Below are positions 7,880 through 11,570 of a stretch of 11,570 nt of DNA, in pieces. How positions within the stretch are numbered: position 1 is the first letter of the stretch; each line of letters starts with the position of its first letter. The notes below the pieces were generated by a model. It ran no database searches. It was not told the DNA's origin and saw only the letters and a program-made list of their open reading frames with translations. The translations under genes and the position numbers were made by a program. Origin of the DNA: Phoronis ovalis (lineage: Eukaryota > Phoronida > Phoronidae); NCBI GenBank assembly GCA_028565635.1, contig JAOXYB010052156.1:1-11570 (forward strand), in the 5' to 3' direction.

Positions 7880-8086
7880 GGTAATTATTAGTTGAAACAT
7901 TTTAGTGTTGGGTTCACGGTTCATACTATTTGTGTCGGTAACGTCCCAAAACCATGCAAACATACAATGTTTAGTACCAACCAATATTCCTGCTTCTGGA
8001 AAGGTTGACTCACAGGCACCTAAATAATCATATCGGAATGGCGTGCAAGTGTACAGTTGAGATCCAAGAACTTTTAAAGATTTTTT
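7880..8086 (-). other. Orphan exon-like or pseudogene open frame, unknown protein
   Basis: A stop-to-stop frame of 69 codons on the minus strand reads like part of a folded protein. It contains YTCTPFRYDYLGACESTFPE, then GILVGTKHCMFAWFWDVTD. That gives three cysteines, a dense set of aromatics and several acidic residues, unlike the lysine/isoleucine-rich translations of the surrounding AT-rich DNA. The first methionine is about 40 residues in, so this would be an internal exon or a broken gene. A GTATGA donor candidate begins at 7926. The only nearby acceptor (AAAAG ending at 8071) lacks a pyrimidine tract; together they would define a 144-nt exon. I do not recognise the family. Confidence 0.35.
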
Positions 8087-8164
8087 TTATGGTTTCTTTT
8101 TATTACTCATTTCTTTTTTAATTTTGTTTTACTGTTTTTTTAATTTCCCTTATTTTTAAAAATA

Positions 8165-8300
8165 ATTTCGCCGCCAGAGCCCTAAATAGCGCCCCACTCC
8201 AGAGTGCCCCAACCCAAGACCCAGGAGGAGTTCCAGCCCAAGACCCTAGAGGAGTCTCCAGTTTCGTTTTGAATAATTGGTGCAGCGGAAAGTGTGTCTT
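8165..8300. repeat. GC-rich patch with a two-copy tandem repeat
   Basis: Two units, AACCCAAGACCCAGGAGGAG at 8211 and AGCCCAAGACCCTAGAGGAG at 8235, repeat with a 24-bp period. They sit in a GC-rich patch flanked by T-rich sequence. On the minus strand the repeat translates as alternating PLGSWAG/PPGSWVG units inside a 69-codon frame. That is a by-product of the tandem repeat, and I do not call a gene. Confidence 0.6.
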
Positions 8301-8362
8301 AGCGTGATTGTGATGTAAATCAAACAAGACATCGTAATTTTTTAATTATTTATGAGGCTAGC

Positions 8363-8374
8363 GGGGGGGGGGGG
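8363..8374 (+). repeat. G12 homopolymer run
   Basis: Twelve consecutive G follow GC. Such a run is prone to slippage and sequencing error, and it sits between two GC-rich tandem repeats. Confidence 0.9.
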
Positions 8375-8379
8375 AGTTC

Positions 8380-8427
8380 GCGAGCAGCGAGCATTGAGGT
8401 CTGTTAAGTGCGAGCAGGGAGCATTGT
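8380..8427 (+). repeat. Two-copy tandem repeat, 30-bp period
   Basis: GCGAGCAGCGAGCATTG at 8380 recurs as GCGAGCAGGGAGCATTG at 8410 with one mismatch. It lies directly after the G12 run. Its origin is unknown. Confidence 0.7.
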
Positions 8428-8572
8428 GTTCTTGGCGACCTTTTTATCTCTTTTACCTTGCCGCGATTTTTTTTAGCTGTTTCTTGACACACAATGAATG
8501 TTCTTCAGTATTCTTTCCATATTAAAATTTTACTGACGAATGCTATCTTTACCATGATATAGTAACGTACAT

Positions 8573-8956
8573 TTATAGCAATCCACTTCCTAGGAGAAGT
8601 CTAACTACAGGGAATAATAGAAGTTATTAGTTTCCCACCTCTTTCTTGTAAAATCTTTTTCTTGGTTTGGAAAGATTTTGTTCCATCGCTAAGTTTCGTT
8701 ATAGTGAATCATGGTTACGTTGGCAATGCGTTCTATCCTTTGGTGTCAAAGGGGCTAGTCCGTAATTAAGGTTTTCTGCGCATTCGTACAACAGTCTTAC
8801 TTGGTCAGGTGTTATTGTGTGAAGGAGTGCTTTTCGCTGTCTGGGTTGATGCAGTCCAAACATTTGCAAGAGACGATGTCTTTTTGATCCGTACTGCTTG
8901 ATTGACGATAGAGAACTGAATATGTTAACGGAAAACTGACTCTTAATATAAGACAT
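8573..8956 (-). pseudogene. Frame-broken relic of a small basic Polinton/adintovirus-type protein
   Basis: Minus-strand reading from about 8884 gives KRHRLLQMF, then RKALLHTITPDQVRLLYECA and APLTP, in the first frame, which stops at 8699-8701. A second frame (about 8700-8613) carries a lysine-rich block and an ERGGKL stretch. A third frame (8611-8573) gives a short hydrophobic leucine/glycine-rich tail before TAA. The order of a basic helical N-part, an L-x-E-C-A segment, a P-L-T-P turn, a Lys-rich stretch, a double glycine and a hydrophobic tail resembles a small protein I associate with Polinton/Maverick and adintovirus-type elements of invertebrates. This is recalled, not searched. At least two frameshifts separate the pieces, so the copy is dead. 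No capsid, polymerase, integrase or terminal repeats of such an element are visible nearby. Confidence 0.5.
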
Positions 8957-8959
8957 TTT

Positions 8960-9640
8960 GTATACAAGTGAAAACGATGATGATGTTCAAATATAAATAT
9001 AGCAAACTGTATTAAATTAATGAGCAATTAAAGCTCTATTTCAATTAGGAACAATGAAACACACCTGGATAGCATAACTTTTAAAATCCCGTTTTTACTG
9101 TTGGATCTGTCAGACCATTATCAAAATAATCAATGTAATAACAATATTTGAATAATTGTGTACACTAATACAGTGTGTATGAATATTTCTATGTTCTATG
9201 TATTCTTGTAATATGTATCCCTGATATACTGAAAATGAAATCAATTAAAAGTCCACCAGCCTATTTGAAATGTGGTTGCATTTTTTTTGATGTTTTAGTG
9301 AGTCAGCCCAGATCAGTTAGAATCCGAGTGGTAAACTGCTAACCCTGCTGCTGACATGCATTTACAATGCCAACTCGACCAGTGTCGAATGACCACTCTT
9401 TATATATGTATAACGTCACCAATGTAATTTGCCAACCGCACCCCACAAGCTAATTATATATTTTAAAATCGACCTGCATATACTACTTGTTAATATAATT
9501 ATAAATAGGAAGTTGGTCCGAATTTTTGTTTATTTCACAAGGATTATGTCATATATATTAATTCACAAGTATTTATTATCCAAATGGGTTATCTCGATAT
9601 TTGGTCTTTAGGATTGCCCCTACACCGGGGGAATAATCAA
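8960..9640. other. Unassigned AT-rich intergenic DNA
   Basis: No gene is assigned. A GC-richer patch at about 9300-9380 contains GTTAGAATCC, one base off a Pol III B box, but no credible A box lies upstream and no cloverleaf can be drawn. The frame at 9429-9611 is a low-complexity translation of AT-rich DNA. Confidence 0.45.
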
Positions 9641-9753
9641 GTTATTTTTTGGTGGGGGTGTGCATCACAGTTGAAAATGTTGATTTGGATTGTATACTTC
9701 TTACTTTATTTTTTTGGATTACTACCGTTAAGAAATTCAAACATTTTGGATTA

Positions 9754-9930
9754 GATGTCGGGCGAAGCCACGCATTTAGTTCTACAAAAGCAATATGTCC
9801 TTTTACAGCAGCAACAGGACTCAGTGTCCTGCAGTATAAGTTCACAAAATATATCGGTAGTATTATCTATGTATACTGCTAAACGGTAGGATTCGATTTT
9901 TCGGACCAATACTATGTCTACCGTGCTCCT
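9754..9930 (-). other. Cysteine-rich open frame, doubtful
   Basis: A 59-codon stop-to-stop frame without an ATG ends in a segment with eight cysteines in the last 31 residues, including four in a row (SCCCCKRTYCFCRTKC). Competing open frames exist on both strands in the same place, and the region borders an apparent repeat. I do not call it a gene. It is noted because the cysteine spacing is unusual for random AT-rich sequence. Confidence 0.12.
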
Positions 9931-10084
9931 CTATCGGGAGTCTAACTATGCCCGGTAGATTACTTGCGTTGTAATTTCCAGCATATTTTATTGACGACGT
10001 CGTACGTCCCGTTCCCGCTGCATTTGCACGTTGGCGGTTTCTAGCGTTTAACCCAGACACTAATATCCCCTATCGTTTAACCCA
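9880..10084. repeat. CpG-rich block of probable repeat origin
   Basis: Roughly twenty CpG dinucleotides fall within about 200 bp, in surroundings where CpG is scarce. Features include the perfect palindrome ACGACGTCGT at 9994-10003, a TCTACCG/CGGTAGA inverted pair at 9917-9923 and 9953-9959, and repeated CGGTAG motifs. The 65-codon minus-strand frame across it (9863-10060) shows no known domain. It is plausibly a young or unmethylated repeat insertion, with no recognised family. Confidence 0.45.
10045..10084 (+). repeat. CGTTTAACCCA direct repeat
   Basis: The 11-mer CGTTTAACCCA occurs at 10045-10055 and 10074-10084, a 29-bp period, at the edge of the CpG-rich block. It is likely part of the same repeat. 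Confidence 0.6.
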
Positions 10085-10829
10085 AAACCTAACATTATAT
10101 GATCTACTGTAATCTATATGGGGCCGTACCCACAAGAATCGCGGGATCCATTTCTAGCATATATAACAATAGTTTGGACAGAGTACTAGGTTTCACTGTC
10201 CGACAAATAGATATATACATCACATTATCCTCAGCTTGTTCACATACCTCACTAGTGTAGTAGTCCAGGGTTTATACAGGTATGTACTTCATAATGAAGG
10301 CCCAGAATGAAGGTTAGAATTCTGAATCTTGTTGATACTCAATGATTTCTTTAATTTTTCTTTTGTAATGTTTTTCCCTTGTTATATTAACTAAAGTTTA
10401 TGTTTAACATAAAATGATAATGATATTTTCTTTAATTACATTGAGACAACTATTTGTCATCACCCTATATTTTGAAGTGCTTACAATGGGGTGTTTTGAT
10501 ATTTGCGATATCAATATTACTTAAATACATTTTGGATCTTGGAAGATATTTGGAAAATAAGTAATTAAAATGCATTAATTTATTTAAATGACCTATTTAT
10601 TACAGGAGGATCAATTTCTTTTTAAAATTGTTTCCAAGTGCGTGTTCTGACTGCTTATATGCATCAACTATTTGCGCTAAGTCCTAATTACACTCATTTG
10701 AACTTAGTCTATGCATGTCTCGGATCCTGTGCGGTGTCAGATAATTTATTTTAATTACCATGCGGACGTGTGAAAACGATGAGCAAATAAAAAAAGCTAA
10801 ATAAGATTTAAATGTTATGGTTACAATAA
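10085..10829. other. Unassigned DNA with one good splice-donor candidate
   Basis: No gene is assigned. TACAG|GTATGT with the GT at 10280-10281 matches the splice-donor consensus well, and a plus-strand frame of about 50 codons is open before it. I see neither a strong acceptor nor a recognisable protein. The rest is AT-rich. Confidence 0.35.
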
Positions 10830-10970
10830 GTATTTGCATTGCAAGACTCGATCTTCCATGATTTCAGAGCAACACCCAGTGGTGACAGTGCAATTGATTA
10901 AGAGAACACTGTGTCCACGGATTCCATTGGAAATGAGATCGATAGTAGTTCGGCAACAGAGGCAGTTTAA
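10830..10970 (+). other. Coding-like stretch with an internal stop
   Basis: One plus-strand frame reads 23 codons, a TAA at 10899-10901, then 22 more codons to TAA at 10968-10970. Both halves have the look of real protein, acidic and Ser/Thr-rich (FHDFRATPSGDSAID, then VSTDSIGNEIDSSSATEAV). The GC content is higher than in the flanks. It may be a terminal exon ending at the first TAA, a decayed exon, or chance. An 79-codon frame also lies opposite on the minus strand, which weakens the case. Confidence 0.2.
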
Positions 10971-11570
10971 AATATTATTTAATGATAATTTCAAAATACT
11001 TTCATAATAATACATGTTCTCTTGTAAAATACGAATCCAAACAATTTCATAAAAAGTCAATAATTAACTCAAATGTCTGGAAATATCTGGAGTCACGTAT
11101 TCAAAAAGTAAACAAACGCCAAATTCAAAACCATATTCTGATTTCAGATGCATCTAAATCTTGCAGAAATATTTTACAATTTATATCTATTTTGAAATGT
11201 ATAACTTCCATCAAGATATGCCAAAAAAAAGAACCTCCGACAATATAAGTATCTACTACTTTTTTTATTAAGAAAGCATGAATATTTGCTTATCAATTTT
11301 ATCAATTCATATGAACTTTTTTCAAAAAAATGTTGTCTATCCAAAAATGTGTTATAAGTGATTATTACCTCATACACTTATTTACATCCTGTTTTGTTAC
11401 AAAATGTCTTCAATGATGGTGGTGGAGAAAGCTAAATCCATATTCAAAATGATGTTTAGATATTTTTAATATACGTTTTAACGAACAATATAAAACCACC
11501 CGATGCGAATCCCATCACTCGATAAATAAGGATGATGGTTTCTACTAAATCTTCAATAAGTATGGCTGAT
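10971..11570. other. Unassigned AT-rich DNA
   Basis: Overlapping short frames on both strands (plus 10982-11248, minus 11174-11377) are typical of AT-rich sequence. I see no gene, RNA or clear repeat. Confidence 0.45.

Noticed and set aside
8118-8327. A 69-codon frame with PLGSWAG/PPGSWVG repeats.
   Set aside because: The peptide repetition is a direct product of the 24-bp tandem repeat. There is no start context or conserved domain.
9815-9831. The hairpin CAGGAC-TCAGT-GTCCTG.
   Set aside because: It is a short, isolated stem with no neighbouring features. Hairpins this small are common by chance.
9863-10060. A 65-codon minus-strand frame across the CpG-rich block.
   Set aside because: It coincides with sequence that has palindromes and direct repeats typical of a repeat element, and no family is recognised.

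Overview
This window looks like nuclear DNA of an invertebrate animal. It is AT-rich, mostly non-coding, full of microsatellites and degenerate dispersed repeats, and carries one clear protein gene. The compound (TA)n-(TGCA)n-(TACA)n-(CA)n microsatellite, the intronless LicD/fukutin-type gene and an apparent relic of a Polinton/Maverick-type element fit a marine lophotrochozoan, possibly a mollusc such as a cephalopod. That placement is an inference from sequence style, not something proven here. Nothing suggests a bacterial replicon: there are no operons, no Shine-Dalgarno-spaced genes and no CRISPR.

Layout. Positions 1-990 hold a CA-rich microsatellite, one copy of a CpG-rich short repeat (151-209) and otherwise unassigned DNA. 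Positions 991-1627 are a striking foldback element with long inverted arms built from GCAGATAG-type subrepeats, an A/T-rich core and possible target-site duplications. Positions 1641-2740 are intergenic, with a GGTCA-rich repeat fragment and the compound microsatellite. Positions 2844-4661 (minus) encode the one confident gene, a complete 605-residue single-exon type II membrane protein with an N-terminal glycosyltransferase-like region and a C-terminal LicD/FKRP-like phosphotransferase domain. Positions 4695-6112 are intergenic and end in a second copy of the CpG-rich repeat and a larger GGTCA-rich repeat in the opposite orientation to the first.

From 6977 on there are only exon-like pieces and relics. 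These are a 43-codon ORF with a signal-peptide-like start (6977-7108, plus) followed by a good 3' splice-site candidate, an open region and an AATAAA; an unrecognised but protein-like open frame at 7880-8086 (minus); a GC-rich tandem-repeat patch with a G12 run (8165-8440); a frame-broken relic resembling a small basic protein of Polinton/adintovirus-type elements (8573-8956, minus); a CpG-rich block (9880-10084); and a coding-like stretch with one internal stop (10830-10970, plus).

The only gene with a readable job is the LicD-like one. By family knowledge it would act in the ER/Golgi lumen, adding a phosphorylated sugar-alcohol or choline-type group to a glycan. No co-functional neighbour is visible and no multi-gene system can be argued from this window. 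The most interesting leads are the foldback element, the orphan exon-like frame at 7880-8086, the putative two-exon small secreted protein near 7 kb and the Polinton-type relic.
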